From positions 1 to 60,927 of the forward strand of contig CANOVJ010000019.1 of assembly GCA_947570615.1 (NCBI GenBank): a stretch of 60,927 nt of DNA. Direction: 5' to 3'. How positions within the stretch are numbered: position 1 is the first letter of the stretch; each line of letters begins with the position of its first letter. Origin of the DNA: an uncultured Lachnospiraceae bacterium (GTDB lineage: Bacteria; Bacillota; Clostridia; Lachnospirales; Lachnospiraceae). Made by a program: the position numbers and the translations under genes. The notes under the pieces are model-generated. The model had not been told where the DNA came from. It searched no databases and was given only the letters and a program-made list of their open reading frames with translations. Positions 52,831-60,927 of this stretch are shown here, piece after piece.

Positions 52831-54033
52831 TCAGACAAGCGCCGCTGTCTCCCTGGCGATGGCCAGCTCCTCGTTGGTGGGCACCACCAGAACCTTTGTT
52901 TTGCTCTCCGGTGTGGAGATGGCAATCTCCTCGCCCCTCTTTTCATTGGCCGCCTCGTCGATGGCGATCCCCAGATAACCCAGATACGAAGCGATCATGC
53001 TGCGGATAAAAGGGTTGTTCTCCCCGATTCCCGCTGTAAAGCAGATCACGTCCACGCCGTTCATGGCGGCTGTATAAGCGCCGATATATTTCACCACACG
53101 GTAGGCAAAAGTCTCCATGGCGCGGATAGCGGCCTCATCTCCTGCCCGGTATGCCTTCTCCAGATCCCTGAAATCCGAGGAAAAGCCGCCGGATAAGCCG
53201 AGTACGCCCGACTCCTTATTGAGCACATTCAGAATATCCTGTACCGGTTTTTCTTCCTTATTACAGAGGAACTCGATGATGGCGGGATCCACATCCCCGG
53301 AGCGGGTTCCCATGATCAGCCCCTCTAAAGGGGTCAGCCCCATGGAGGTATCCACACATTTTCCATTCTTCACCGCGGAGACGGAAGCGCCGTTGCCCAG
53401 ATGGCAGACGATGATCTTCAGATCCTCATACGCCCGGCCCAGCATCTGCGCGGCCCGGCGGGACACATAGGAGTGGCTGGTTCCGTGGAAGCCATAACGC
53501 CGCACCTTATAATCCTCATAATAATGATAAGGAATGCCATAGAGGTAAGCCTCTGCGGGCATGGTCTGATGGAATGCCGTGTCAAAAACCGCCGCCATGG
53601 GCGTATCGCCCATCAGCTCCCGGCAGGCATTTATCCCGATCAGATTGGCCGGATTGTGAAGGGGAGCAAGATCATTGCACGCTTCGATCGCCCGCAGCAC
53701 CTCATCCGTGATCAGTGTGGAGGAGGCAAAATTCTCACCGCCATGCACGATTCTGTGCCCCACCGCTCCGATCTGATCAAGGCTCTTCACCACGCCTCTT
53801 TCCGGATCCGTAAGAGTATCCAGCACAAGACGGACAGCCGTCCGGTGATCCTCCATGGGCATTTTTACTTCATACTTCTCACCGCCTGCGGGGGTCCAGG
53901 TCATCTGGCTTCCCTCGATCCCGATCCTCTCGCAGAGCCCTTTGGCAATCACTTCCTCAGAGGAAGCGTTGATAAGCTGAAACTTCAGGGAGGAGCTCCC
54001 ACAGTTAATTACAAGAACATTGATATCTTTCAT
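52831..54033 (-). CDS. ackA: Acetate kinase
   Basis: 400 aa. Makes ATP from acetyl phosphate, releasing acetate. Motifs: NVLVINCGSSSLKFQL at the N-terminus, VGHRIVHGGENF, FDTAFHQTMP and GFHGTSHSYVSRRAA. The start at 54033 is preferred over an ATG 12 bases upstream; GGAGG and AAAGGA precede it. It follows pta by 26 bases, the normal fermentative pair. Confidence 0.98.
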   Translation of the reverse strand: MKDINVLVINCGSSSLKFQLINASSEEVIAKGLCERIGIEGSQMTWTPAGGEKYEVKMPMEDHRTAVRLVLDTLTDPERGVVKSLDQIGAVGHRIVHGGENFASSTLITDEVLRAIEACNDLAPLHNPANLIGINACRELMGDTPMAAVFDTAFHQTMPAEAYLYGIPYHYYEDYKVRRYGFHGTSHSYVSRRAAQMLGRAYEDLKIIVCHLGNGASVSAVKNGKCVDTSMGLTPLEGLIMGTRSGDVDPAIIEFLCNKEEKPVQDILNVLNKESGVLGLSGGFSSDFRDLEKAYRAGDEAAIRAMETFAYRVVKYIGAYTAAMNGVDVICFTAGIGENNPFIRSMIASYLGYLGIAIDEAANEKRGEEIAISTPESKTKVLVVPTNEELAIARETAALV

Positions 54034-54059
54034 TGTCCTTTCCAACCTCCATTCTTCGT

Positions 54060-55061
54060 TTACTGCAGCTGGGCCTGAACGGCCGTCAGCGCCACCACGC
54101 CCACAATATCCTGCCAGGAACAGCCTCTCGAGAGATCATTGACCGGCTTGGAGATTCCCTGGAGCATGGGGCCATAGGCTTCCGCTCTGCCCAGTCTCTG
54201 CACCAGCTTATAGCCGATATTTCCACAGTCCAGGTTGGGGAAAATCAGCACATTGGCCTTGCCCGCCACCTCGCTTCCGGGGGATTTGGACTTGGCCACC
54301 GAGGGCACCAGCGCCGCGTCGAGCTGCAGCTCCCCATCCAGCGTCAGGTTCGGATACTGCTCGTGAGCGATCCTGGTAGCCTCCACCACCTTATCCACCA
54401 GCTCGTGCCTGGCGCTCCCCTTGGTTGAGTGGGAGAGCATGGCAATGATTGGCTTGGATCCCACAAGGCTTTTAAAGCTCCTGGCGGAGGTATCCGCGAT
54501 GGCGGCCAGCTCCTCTGCCGTAGGATCCTGATTCAGACCGCAGTCCGCGAACAGGAAGGTACCGTTGTCGCCAAATTCACAGTCAGGCACACACATCAGG
54601 AAAAACCCCGACACCAGCTTTACGCCCGGAGCGGTCTTCAGGATCTGAAGGGCGGGACGAAGGGTATCGGCCGTGGCATGGCACGCTCCCGCCACCATTC
54701 CGTCCGCGTCGTTGGCCTTTACCATGATTACGCCAAAGGTGAGATAATCGGTGAGCAGGATTTCTCTCGCCTTCTCCGGCGTCATCCCTTTGTTTTTTCT
54801 GGTCTCATACAGAAGATTGACATAGAAATCCAGCTTCTCGCATTTTTCCGGGTTGATGATCTTCACACCGTCCAGCTCAATCTCCAGCCAGGTTGCGCCG
54901 TCCATGATCTTTTCCTCGTTCCCGATCATGATAATGTCCGCAATCTTCTCCGCCATTATGTTGGATGCTGCGATCAGTGTCCGCTTGTCAGTGGTCTCAG
55001 GCAGTACAATCGTCTTCCGGTCCGCTCTCGCCTTGTCCTTGATCACGTCAATGTATGACAT
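54060..55061 (-). CDS. pta: Phosphate acetyltransferase
   Basis: 333 aa, short Pta form. It turns acetyl-CoA and phosphate into acetyl phosphate. Motifs: GFFLMCVPDCEFGDNGTFLFADCGLNQDPTAEELA, AMLSHSTKGSA and FPNLDCGNIGYKLVQRLG. AAAGGAG lies 8 bases before ATG 55061. A TTGCTG-N17-TATAAT promoter lies 48 bases upstream. Confidence 0.97.
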   Translation of the reverse strand: MSYIDVIKDKARADRKTIVLPETTDKRTLIAASNIMAEKIADIIMIGNEEKIMDGATWLEIELDGVKIINPEKCEKLDFYVNLLYETRKNKGMTPEKAREILLTDYLTFGVIMVKANDADGMVAGACHATADTLRPALQILKTAPGVKLVSGFFLMCVPDCEFGDNGTFLFADCGLNQDPTAEELAAIADTSARSFKSLVGSKPIIAMLSHSTKGSARHELVDKVVEATRIAHEQYPNLTLDGELQLDAALVPSVAKSKSPGSEVAGKANVLIFPNLDCGNIGYKLVQRLGRAEAYGPMLQGISKPVNDLSRGCSWQDIVGVVALTAVQAQLQ

Positions 55062-55108
55062 ACCCCATTCTCCTTTCATACCCCATTATATTGTGTAATA
55101 TTGGTAAA

Positions 55109-55137
55109 ATTATAGCTTATCCTGTTTTTTACAGCAA
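55109..55137 (-). promoter_or_regulatory. pta-ackA promoter
   Basis: Minus strand TTGCTG (55132-55137), 17-base spacer, TATAAT (55109-55114). Confidence 0.75.
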
Positions 55138-55314
55138 GTAAATCCTGACAAAATGTTGTATAAATTAGAATACAAACGCAAGTTGACATAACAGACCTCC
55201 CTGTCTCAAAACAGAATCTCTAAAAAGACTTTACATAATTTTGTTTTTATGTTATCTTTGTCTTCCAAAACATTTATTTTTAATATTACATATGGAAAAG
55301 AAAGGAAATTTTTA

Positions 55315-56337
55315 ATGAAGAAAAGGATTTTAGGTTTATTGGTTGCAATTTTATTGATTGTTCCGTCTATGTCTGCCATAGCTGCGGACGAGGTATCATG
55401 CGATAATCTGAATTATACGTTTACAGATATAGACGGCGGGGACCTCCCAACAAAGAGTGAGGGAAAGCCCAAGTTGCTTATCTTCTTTATGACAGGCTGC
55501 CCCAACTGTCAAAATACATTTACAGACATTGAATCCAGCACATGGATCCGTACAGGTGAAACTGATGTATATGCAATTGAAATAACCAATAACCAAACCC
55601 AGGATAAAATAAAAGAATTCCAGACCAAGTATTGTCCTACAAGCCCAATAAGGTTTGCATTAGGAGATATGATTGGCGTCAACACCGCGGAAAAATATTA
55701 TCAGATGACCGGTATTGCCCCAGGGACTCAAATAACTACTCCCTTAATTGCTATGATAGATACAGGAAATAAGGTACGGTATATTAGCAATGGACCAATT
55801 AATGCCACTGAAATAGAATCACTTTTGCCTGCTCTCAGTTCCGGAAAAGACAATTCCCAGAAACCGGGCGAGACGGGAAAACCAGGTTCACGCCCTGAGA
55901 GAGGAGAGTCGGACGAATCCGGAGATAAGCCTGAAGTCGTATGCGACCATGTATGGGAAAAGACACTTGTTAATGGTGCGACAGCAAACAGCGATGCCGT
56001 TGCCGCAGATGTGTGTATCAAATGCGGTATTACCGGTACATATGAAATGATTCCCAATTCTGCATATGCTACTTTTTTAAATGATGCCGCCGCATCCATT
56101 TTAAATGCCAAACAGGAAAATGTCGTTATTAAAACCGGTATCTGGACAAGTTTCAATAAAACTGTATTTAATGCGATTCAAAGCAGACCGGATGTCTCCG
56201 TAACAGTAAATTATTTTTATAAAGGAGAGCCTTATGTACTAAATATACCGGCAGGAACAGATATCAGTCTGCTAATGGATGAAAATGGGTTCGGTGGATT
56301 CCTGTATATAAATAAAATATTGAATACTTTAGGTTGA
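55315..56337 (+). CDS. Secreted thioredoxin-like protein with C-terminal surface module
   Basis: 340 aa. Signal peptide about residues 1-24 (MKKRILGLLVAILLIVPSMS, cleaved after AIAA), a thioredoxin-like domain (about 40-170) with TGCPNC (C62, C65), a Gly/Pro/Glu/Lys-rich linker (about 176-207), then a C-terminal module beginning CDHVWEKTL and CIKCG (a possible metal site) and ending VSVTVNYFYKGEPYVLNIPAG. I believe this end recurs in surface proteins of related Clostridia, but it has no name I can give. The gene is AT-rich and has its own terminator. AAAGGAAAT precedes ATG 55315. Likely a redox or disulfide function outside the membrane. Confidence 0.75.
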   Translation: MKKRILGLLVAILLIVPSMSAIAADEVSCDNLNYTFTDIDGGDLPTKSEGKPKLLIFFMTGCPNCQNTFTDIESSTWIRTGETDVYAIEITNNQTQDKIKEFQTKYCPTSPIRFALGDMIGVNTAEKYYQMTGIAPGTQITTPLIAMIDTGNKVRYISNGPINATEIESLLPALSSGKDNSQKPGETGKPGSRPERGESDESGDKPEVVCDHVWEKTLVNGATANSDAVAADVCIKCGITGTYEMIPNSAYATFLNDAAASILNAKQENVVIKTGIWTSFNKTVFNAIQSRPDVSVTVNYFYKGEPYVLNIPAGTDISLLMDENGFGGFLYINKILNTLG

Positions 56338-56367
56338 CTTATATAAAAACAATAAAATAATTTTCAA

Positions 56368-56405
56368 GAAAAATCCTGGCGGCGCACTTCAGGATTTTTC
56401 TTTTT
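56368..56405 (+). terminator. Terminator of the thioredoxin-like gene
   Basis: GAAAAATCCT (56368-56377) pairs with AGGATTTTTC (56391-56400), then a T-run. About 30 bases after the stop. Confidence 0.75.
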
Positions 56406-56550
56406 ATTCACTCGCCATCTGTTTCGTTAATACTTCTCATATTGTCTCTTAAAAGAAATTATGATACATTTTGTTTACTATTTGTATGGAATATTACTGC
56501 AATAGCCTCAGACATTTATATGCAATTTACTTATTCGAAAGGACCCCTTT

Positions 56551-57948
56551 ATGAAAACAGCCGCCATCATCGCCGAATACAATCCCTTCCACAACGGACA
56601 CCGCTATCAGATCAAAAAAACCAGGCAGGAGACCGGCGCGGCCTTTTTTCTGGCGCTCATGAGCGGGGATTTTGTCCAGCGGGGGGCTCCTGCCTTTGCT
56701 GACAAATACACAAGAACCCGCATGGCGCTGCTGGGCGGGGCAGACGTGGTCATCGAACTGCCCGCCCTCTACGCTCTCTCCAGCGCGGAATATTTCGCCC
56801 AGGGAGCCGTGAGCCTGCTGGAGCGCCTGAACACCGTGGATGTTCTCTCCTTCGGAAGCGAATCGGGAAATCTGACGCTCTTTGAGAGGTGTGCCCGGAT
56901 CCTTGTGGAAAACCAGGGAGAAATCAACCGCCGCACCGGCCCTGGGCTGAAAGGCGGTCTGTCCTTTCCCGCCGCCAGGGCGAAGGCGGTGGCGGAGCTT
57001 CTCTCTATGGGCGGAGCGCATGTCCGGGGGGAGGATGTTGCCTGCAAAGAATCACCGGACACACGCTCCACGCCCCGGTCAAAATCCGAGGACGGCTCCG
57101 ACGACATCCTGTCCATCCTCTCCTGCCCCAACAACATCCTGGGACTGGAATACTGCAAGGCGCTTGCGACGGCGAACAGCCGGATCCGGCCCTTTACCCT
57201 GAAGCGGAAGGGCTGCGGATATCATGATCCCACTCTGATCCTGCCGGAGGATGGCTCCTGCGCCCTGCCGGAGAACGCATCATCCGCCCCGCCAGAGGAT
57301 ACATCCCGCTTTGCCTCCGCCTCCGCTCTGCGAAACGCACTCTCCCGCGATCCCGCCGCCTGTCGGGGGTTCGTCCCGGATGAAATCTTTGAACAGTTCT
57401 CCTGCCTTCGTTCTTCCTCCATCGTCACGGAGGAGGACTTTTCCGGTCTGTTACACTACAGACTGCTTGCGGAGCAGGACGCAGGCTTTTCGGATTACCT
57501 GGACTGTACCCCCGCTCTATCGGATAAAATCCGCAGACATCTCCCCTTGTATACCGGATTTTCGTCCTTCTGCCATCTGCTGAAATCCAGGGAGCTGACC
57601 TATACCCGTATCAGCCGGGTTCTGATCCATATCCTCCTGAACATGAAGACTCCCGAAGCCTTCGGGGAGGATTTCCGTTCCAGAAGCCTTCCCGCTCCCT
57701 ATGCCAGGCTTCTGGGATTTAAAAAAAGCGCCGCGCCGCTTCTGTCATCTCTCGGGAAAAACAGCTCCATCCCGCTGATTTCCAAGCTGGCCGACGCCAA
57801 AAGGCTCCTGCCGGAGGACGACCTGCGCATGCTCAGACAGGATATTTACTGCGCCGAAGTTTTCGAATCCGTCCGCCGCAGGCCCGGAGCACCCATGCGC
57901 AATGAATGGAAGCAGTCCCCCATTGTCCTGGACGACTCTTCCCGATAA
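56551..57948 (+). CDS. tmcAL: tRNA(Met) cytidine acetate ligase TmcAL
   Basis: 465 aa, longer than the usual 390-420 residues. It acetylates C34 of elongator tRNA-Met with acetate and ATP. The N-terminal nucleotidyltransferase motif is AIIAEYNPFHNGH, followed by MSGDFVQRG and EYFAQGAVSLL. Two low-complexity insertions (near residues 168-190 and 231-254) explain the extra length; the second is a 24-bp tandem repeat. Placement by pta-ackA fits its acetate substrate. The ATG is preceded by GAAAGGACC. Confidence 0.88.
   Translation: MKTAAIIAEYNPFHNGHRYQIKKTRQETGAAFFLALMSGDFVQRGAPAFADKYTRTRMALLGGADVVIELPALYALSSAEYFAQGAVSLLERLNTVDVLSFGSESGNLTLFERCARILVENQGEINRRTGPGLKGGLSFPAARAKAVAELLSMGGAHVRGEDVACKESPDTRSTPRSKSEDGSDDILSILSCPNNILGLEYCKALATANSRIRPFTLKRKGCGYHDPTLILPEDGSCALPENASSAPPEDTSRFASASALRNALSRDPAACRGFVPDEIFEQFSCLRSSSIVTEEDFSGLLHYRLLAEQDAGFSDYLDCTPALSDKIRRHLPLYTGFSSFCHLLKSRELTYTRISRVLIHILLNMKTPEAFGEDFRSRSLPAPYARLLGFKKSAAPLLSSLGKNSSIPLISKLADAKRLLPEDDLRMLRQDIYCAEVFESVRRRPGAPMRNEWKQSPIVLDDSSR
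57241..57312 (+). repeat. Three 24-bp in-frame tandem repeats in tmcAL
   Basis: Codons 231-254 encode LPEDGSCA, LPENASSA, PPEDTSRF. Each unit is 24 bases and keeps the reading frame. Such an insertion is not part of the family core. Confidence 0.75.
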
Positions 57949-57953
57949 TTCAG

Positions 57954-57972
57954 CCCCGCCCCTTAAGCGGGG
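57954..57972 (+). terminator. Weak hairpin after tmcAL
   Basis: CCCCGC (57954-57959) and GCGGGG (57967-57972). TTTT follows only about 10 bases later. Confidence 0.4.
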
Positions 57973-58031
57973 CATTCCCCGTTTTGTCCATATCATGGTA
58001 TCAATTTCAGAAGATTTGTGGTAATATTTTC

Positions 58032-58074
58032 ATAGAACGATTTACGCATGCGCAGGCACCGGAAATTGTTCTAT
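58032..58074. promoter_or_regulatory. Inverted repeat upstream of uxaC
   Basis: ATAGAACGATTT (from 58032) and AAATTGTTCTAT (to 58074) pair over 12 bases with one mismatch, and lie about 55 bases before the uxaC start. The loop is about 19 bases. Candidate operator or leader hairpin. Confidence 0.4.
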
Positions 58075-58130
58075 GCAGGATACACTGACGAAGTACATCT
58101 GCGGAACTTTAAATCAGGAGGATTCTGAAT

Positions 58131-59537
58131 ATGAAAGCATTTATGGACAGCGATTTCCTTTTATCTACCCCCGCTTCCAGGACTCTCTACCACGATGTGG
58201 CGGAAAAACTGCCCATCGTGGACTATCACTGCCACATCAGTCCCATGGAGATCGCGCAGGATCGGAAATTTGACAATATCACCCAGGTATGGCTCGGGGG
58301 CGACCACTACAAATGGCGCCTCATGCGTTCCTGCGGCGTGGAGGAGCGTTTCATTACCGGCGACGCCTCTGATCTGGACAAATTCTTAAAATGGGCGGAG
58401 GTGATCGGGAAGGCCATCGGCAACCCTCTCTATCACTGGAGCCATCTTGAGCTGCAGCGCTATTTCGGCTATACCGGAGCGCTCAACAAAAATACCGCCA
58501 TGGAGGTGTGGGAGCTGTGTAATGCCCGTCTGGCCGCCTCTTCCATGAGTGCCCGCAATCTCATCCGCCGCTCTGGCGTCACCCTGATCTGCACCACGGA
58601 CGATCCGACAGACTCTCTTAAGTGGCACGCCGCCATCGCTGCGGACAAAAGCTTCGAGGTACGGGTTCTTCCCGCATGGCGTCCCGATAAGGCCATGAAT
58701 ATCGAGAAGCCCGACTATCTCGATTATATCGAAAAGCTCTCCCGGGCCAGCGGCGCCGTCATCCGTTCTTTTGGGGATTTAAAGGAAGCGCTCGGAAGGA
58801 GAATGGACTTCTTTGCCTCCATGGGCTGCAGCGTATCCGATCACGGCCTGGAGGCTGTCATGTACGCCCCCGCCCCGGAGCAGGAGATCGAGGCCATTTT
58901 TCTCAAAAGACTCTCCGGCAGCTCCCTTACCCCCGGGGAGGAATCAAAATTTAAGACTGCCTTCCTGCTCTTTGCTGGAAGCCAGTACCGGAAGCGGAAC
59001 TGGGTGATGCAGCTCCACTACGGGTGCAGGCGGGACAACAACAGGCCAATGTACGATAAGCTGGGCCAGGACACCGGCTTTGACTGTATCAATAATGTCA
59101 CCCCTTCCGCGCCTCTGGCCAGTTTCCTGAACGCTCTGGAGCAGGACGGCGGACTTCCCAAAACCATCCTCTACAGCCTGAATCCCGGCGACAACGAGGC
59201 GATCGGTTCCATCATCGGATGCTTCCAGAACGCGGACGCCGTCGGTAAAATCCAGCAGGGCAGCGCCTGGTGGTTCAACGATCACAAAATCGGTATGAAA
59301 AACCAGCTCCTGTCCCTGGCAAACCTGGGAAATCTCTCCGGCTTTGTGGGGATGCTCACAGACTCCAGAAGCTTTCTCTCCTACACCAGGCACGAATATT
59401 TTCGCAGAATCCTGTGCGATCTGATCGGCGATCTGGTAGAAAACGGGGAATTCCCGGCGGATATGGATATTTTATCGGAGATTGTGAGGGATATTTCTTA
59501 TTATAACGCGGTACGATATTTCGGATTTGATCTCTGA
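58131..59537 (+). CDS. uxaC: Glucuronate (uronate) isomerase
   Basis: 468 aa. It converts D-glucuronate to fructuronate or galacturonate to tagaturonate. Family features: DYHCHISP near residue 30, GDHYKWRLMR, QLHYGCRRDNN and WWFNDHKIGMKNQL, with AGGAGG before ATG. There are no other hexuronate genes next to it in the window. The following gene is separated by 330 bases. Confidence 0.93.
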   Translation: MKAFMDSDFLLSTPASRTLYHDVAEKLPIVDYHCHISPMEIAQDRKFDNITQVWLGGDHYKWRLMRSCGVEERFITGDASDLDKFLKWAEVIGKAIGNPLYHWSHLELQRYFGYTGALNKNTAMEVWELCNARLAASSMSARNLIRRSGVTLICTTDDPTDSLKWHAAIAADKSFEVRVLPAWRPDKAMNIEKPDYLDYIEKLSRASGAVIRSFGDLKEALGRRMDFFASMGCSVSDHGLEAVMYAPAPEQEIEAIFLKRLSGSSLTPGEESKFKTAFLLFAGSQYRKRNWVMQLHYGCRRDNNRPMYDKLGQDTGFDCINNVTPSAPLASFLNALEQDGGLPKTILYSLNPGDNEAIGSIIGCFQNADAVGKIQQGSAWWFNDHKIGMKNQLLSLANLGNLSGFVGMLTDSRSFLSYTRHEYFRRILCDLIGDLVENGEFPADMDILSEIVRDISYYNAVRYFGFDL

Positions 59538-59869
59538 TTCTCTCATCCTGTAAAAAACTGCCCTGCGACGTGGCCAGGAAACTGTTTATAAACACCGGAT
59601 CTGGCCTCGACGGATCTCTTTATGTTGATGACTCATTATATTACTCACGGAATGTCCCTTCAACCATCCCGTGAGTAATAATTTGCCATTCGATATCATG
59701 TATCTCTGATTATCCAGTCTGAGTCTTTCCCCACAATATACTATAATCATCCACCCCCATTGCTTACACGATTTCTCCTGATAAAAAGCTTGCATATTCA
59801 GAAGAAAACGAGTATAATCGAATATAAGCAAACCAAAACAATTGCAAACATGAAATTGAGGTATCTATT
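59538..59869. other. Intergenic region uxaC-deoR
   Basis: About 332 AT-rich bases. It holds an 11-bp inverted repeat ATTACTCACGG/CCGTGAGTAAT (59640-59650/59669-59679) and the promoter of the DeoR-like gene (59790-59818). A minus-strand open frame of 81 codons (59586-59831) has no ribosome binding site and no recognisable domain. Confidence 0.6.
59790..59818 (+). promoter_or_regulatory. Promoter of the DeoR-like gene
   Basis: TTGCAT (59790-59795), 17-base spacer, TATAAT (59813-59818), about 52 bases before the ATG. Confidence 0.75.
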
Positions 59870-60646
59870 ATGTTTATGGAAGAACGGCAGAAGGATATTA
59901 TCAGCAGGATAAACGAAACAGGACGGATTCTGGTATCAGAGATTCAGGAATATTATCAGATTTCGGCGGATTGCGCAAGGCGGGACTTAAGGGTATTGGA
60001 AAGCAGGGGATTGTTGCAGAGAACCCATGGCGGCGCCATTGCAGTTAATCCAAAAGAACGTTATCCCACTCCGACATATAATCCAACAGATATAAAAGAA
60101 ATACAGACTGATTATCTGGCAGTCGCCCAAAAAGCAATCGAATATATTCAAAACAGGGATGTCATTTATATTACCACATCTTTAGTCGGATATTATATGG
60201 CTGAAAACCTCCCGGAAGATGCAGACATTACAGTATTGACAAATTCCGTTACCATTGCTGAGGTACTGCGAAAAAAAATGAATGTATCCGTTATCTTATT
60301 GGGCGGTGAAATGTCCCATCGCGGTCACTGCCATGATTTTTATACCATTCAAATGGTAAAGAATATCCGAATGGATAAAGCGTTTTTATCGCATACAGCA
60401 TTATCTCTGGATTTTGGAGCCTCCATTCACGATCCTGCCGGTGTGGAATTTGGAAAAGCTGTTATGAAGAACAGCAGAATGAATATCGGGTTATATCCGT
60501 CTAAAAAGACAGGGAAAACTTCCATCCATTCTGTATGCCAGGTAAAAGACTATGATTTACTGATTACGGACGATCATGTATCTGAAGATTTTCTGACACA
60601 AATCAGGGAACTCGGAGTTTCTATAGAAGTAGTTAAATTGATATGA
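59870..60646 (+). CDS. DeoR-family transcriptional regulator
   Basis: 258 aa. N-terminal helix-turn-helix (about 3-57, RQKDIISRINETGRILVSEIQEYYQISADCARRDLRVLESRGLLQRTHGGA) and a C-terminal sugar-phosphate-sensing domain (about 75-235, with DVIYITTSLVGYYMAENL and VTVLTNS-like ITVLTNSVTIAEVL). It usually represses a neighbouring sugar operon; the adjacent gene here is a PHP-domain protein. GAGGT precedes the ATG. The codon use and GC content differ from the left part of the window. Confidence 0.88.
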   Translation: MFMEERQKDIISRINETGRILVSEIQEYYQISADCARRDLRVLESRGLLQRTHGGAIAVNPKERYPTPTYNPTDIKEIQTDYLAVAQKAIEYIQNRDVIYITTSLVGYYMAENLPEDADITVLTNSVTIAEVLRKKMNVSVILLGGEMSHRGHCHDFYTIQMVKNIRMDKAFLSHTALSLDFGASIHDPAGVEFGKAVMKNSRMNIGLYPSKKTGKTSIHSVCQVKDYDLLITDDHVSEDFLTQIRELGVSIEVVKLI

Positions 60647-60689
60647 GAGACTTTTTTACAAATCGCGGCATGGAGGGAGAAAATCTCAT

Positions 60690-60927
60690 ATGATTGATGC
60701 GCATGTTCATCTGGAAAAAGGCGATTATTCAACAGAATGGGCAGAACAGTTTATCGAGTATGCTGTAAAAAGAAATATAGACGAGATTTTCTTTTTGGAG
60801 CACACGCATATCTTCAGGGAATTTTGTAATCTGTATAATGAAATGTCTTCATATAATGAATATCAGAAGAACTGGTATCAGAAAAAATGGGAACAGGCAC
60901 GTCCTCTAAAGGATTATATAGATTACA
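60690..60927 (+). CDS. PHP-domain phosphoesterase, partial (cut by window end)
   Basis: 79 visible codons, MIDAHVHLEKGDYSTEW, with the PHP motif HVHLEKGDYS and EHTHIF. These proteins hydrolyse phosphate esters such as histidinol-phosphate with metal ions. It has no stop in the window. GGAGGG lies 12 bases before the ATG. Probably regulated by the DeoR-type protein in front. Confidence 0.7.
   Translation, partial: MIDAHVHLEKGDYSTEWAEQFIEYAVKRNIDEIFFLEHTHIFREFCNLYNEMSSYNEYQKNWYQKKWEQARPLKDYIDY

Noticed and set aside
59586-59831. 81-codon minus-strand frame between uxaC and deoR
   Set aside because: No ribosome binding site or recognisable domain, and part of it is the inverted repeat.
1-60927. 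tRNA, rRNA, CRISPR, prophage and transposase genes
   Set aside because: Read by eye on both strands; no cloverleaf with a TTCGA arm, no regularly spaced repeats, no integrase or DDE transposase was found. A tRNAscan-SE and a CRISPR finder run would settle this.

Overview
The window looks like a chromosomal core segment of a spore-forming, anaerobic Firmicute, most likely a Lachnospiraceae member (Clostridium cluster XIVa type). This is inferred from SpoIVA and a GerA-family germination protein, class III ribonucleotide reductase, Pta-AckA acetate production, Gram-positive gene orders (ylxM-ffh-rpsP-khpA-rimM-trmD-rplS-lepB-rbgA-rnhB-ylqG-ylqH and plsX-acpP-rnc-smc-ftsY), strong AGGAGG ribosome binding sites and frequent GTG/TTG starts. 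Most genes are GC-rich by eye; two stretches near the right end (about 55.1-56.5 kb and 59.55 kb to the end) are clearly AT-richer.

Layout. 0-3 kb: DegV protein, divergent from a spore germination gene with a forespore-type promoter, then dUTPase. 3-6 kb: anaerobic ribonucleotide reductase nrdD-nrdG with a clear promoter. 6-9.5 kb: PLP aminotransferase, WYL regulator, HAD nucleotidase and a small membrane protein (TTG start). 9.5-13.9 kb: nucleoside operon punA-cdd-mtaD plus a membrane-anchored MutS-like ATPase. 14-24.4 kb: spoIVA, a YgjP-like metallopeptidase, tyrS, a MoxR/VWA pair, gpsA, plsY, der and a DUF512 radical-SAM protein. 24.4-25.7 kb: a long, divergent PRPP-synthetase-like gene. 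25.7-30.3 kb: two-component system and pgeF. 30.3-40.1 kb: the SRP/ribosome/signal-peptidase superoperon. 40.1-42.8 kb: GNAT, AraC regulator, GH25 muramidase. 42.9-55.1 kb: the pta-ackA-yceD-rpmF block and the plsX-acpP-rnc-smc-ftsY block, followed by ilvA and a YitT-family protein. 55.3-60.9 kb: a secreted thioredoxin-like protein, tmcAL, uxaC, a DeoR regulator and the start of a PHP-domain gene.

How it fits together. Ffh, FtsY, two signal peptidases, RbgA, RimM, TrmD, L19, S16 and L32 supply translation and protein export. PlsX, PlsY, GpsA and AcpP supply phospholipid precursors. Pta/AckA make ATP and acetate, and the neighbouring TmcAL uses acetate for tRNA modification. NrdD/NrdG, dUTPase, Cdd, PunA and the PRPP-synthetase-like protein cover nucleotide supply.

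No rRNA, tRNA, CRISPR array, transposase or phage gene was seen. The most unusual items are a nested 185-bp palindrome (5969-6153), a structured dispersed repeat present twice (about 9.2 and 37.6 kb), a secreted thioredoxin-fold fusion protein in an AT-rich stretch, a 24-bp tandem repeat expanded inside tmcAL, and a divergent long PRPP-synthetase-like gene. I saw no convincing multi-gene novel defence or biosynthetic system.
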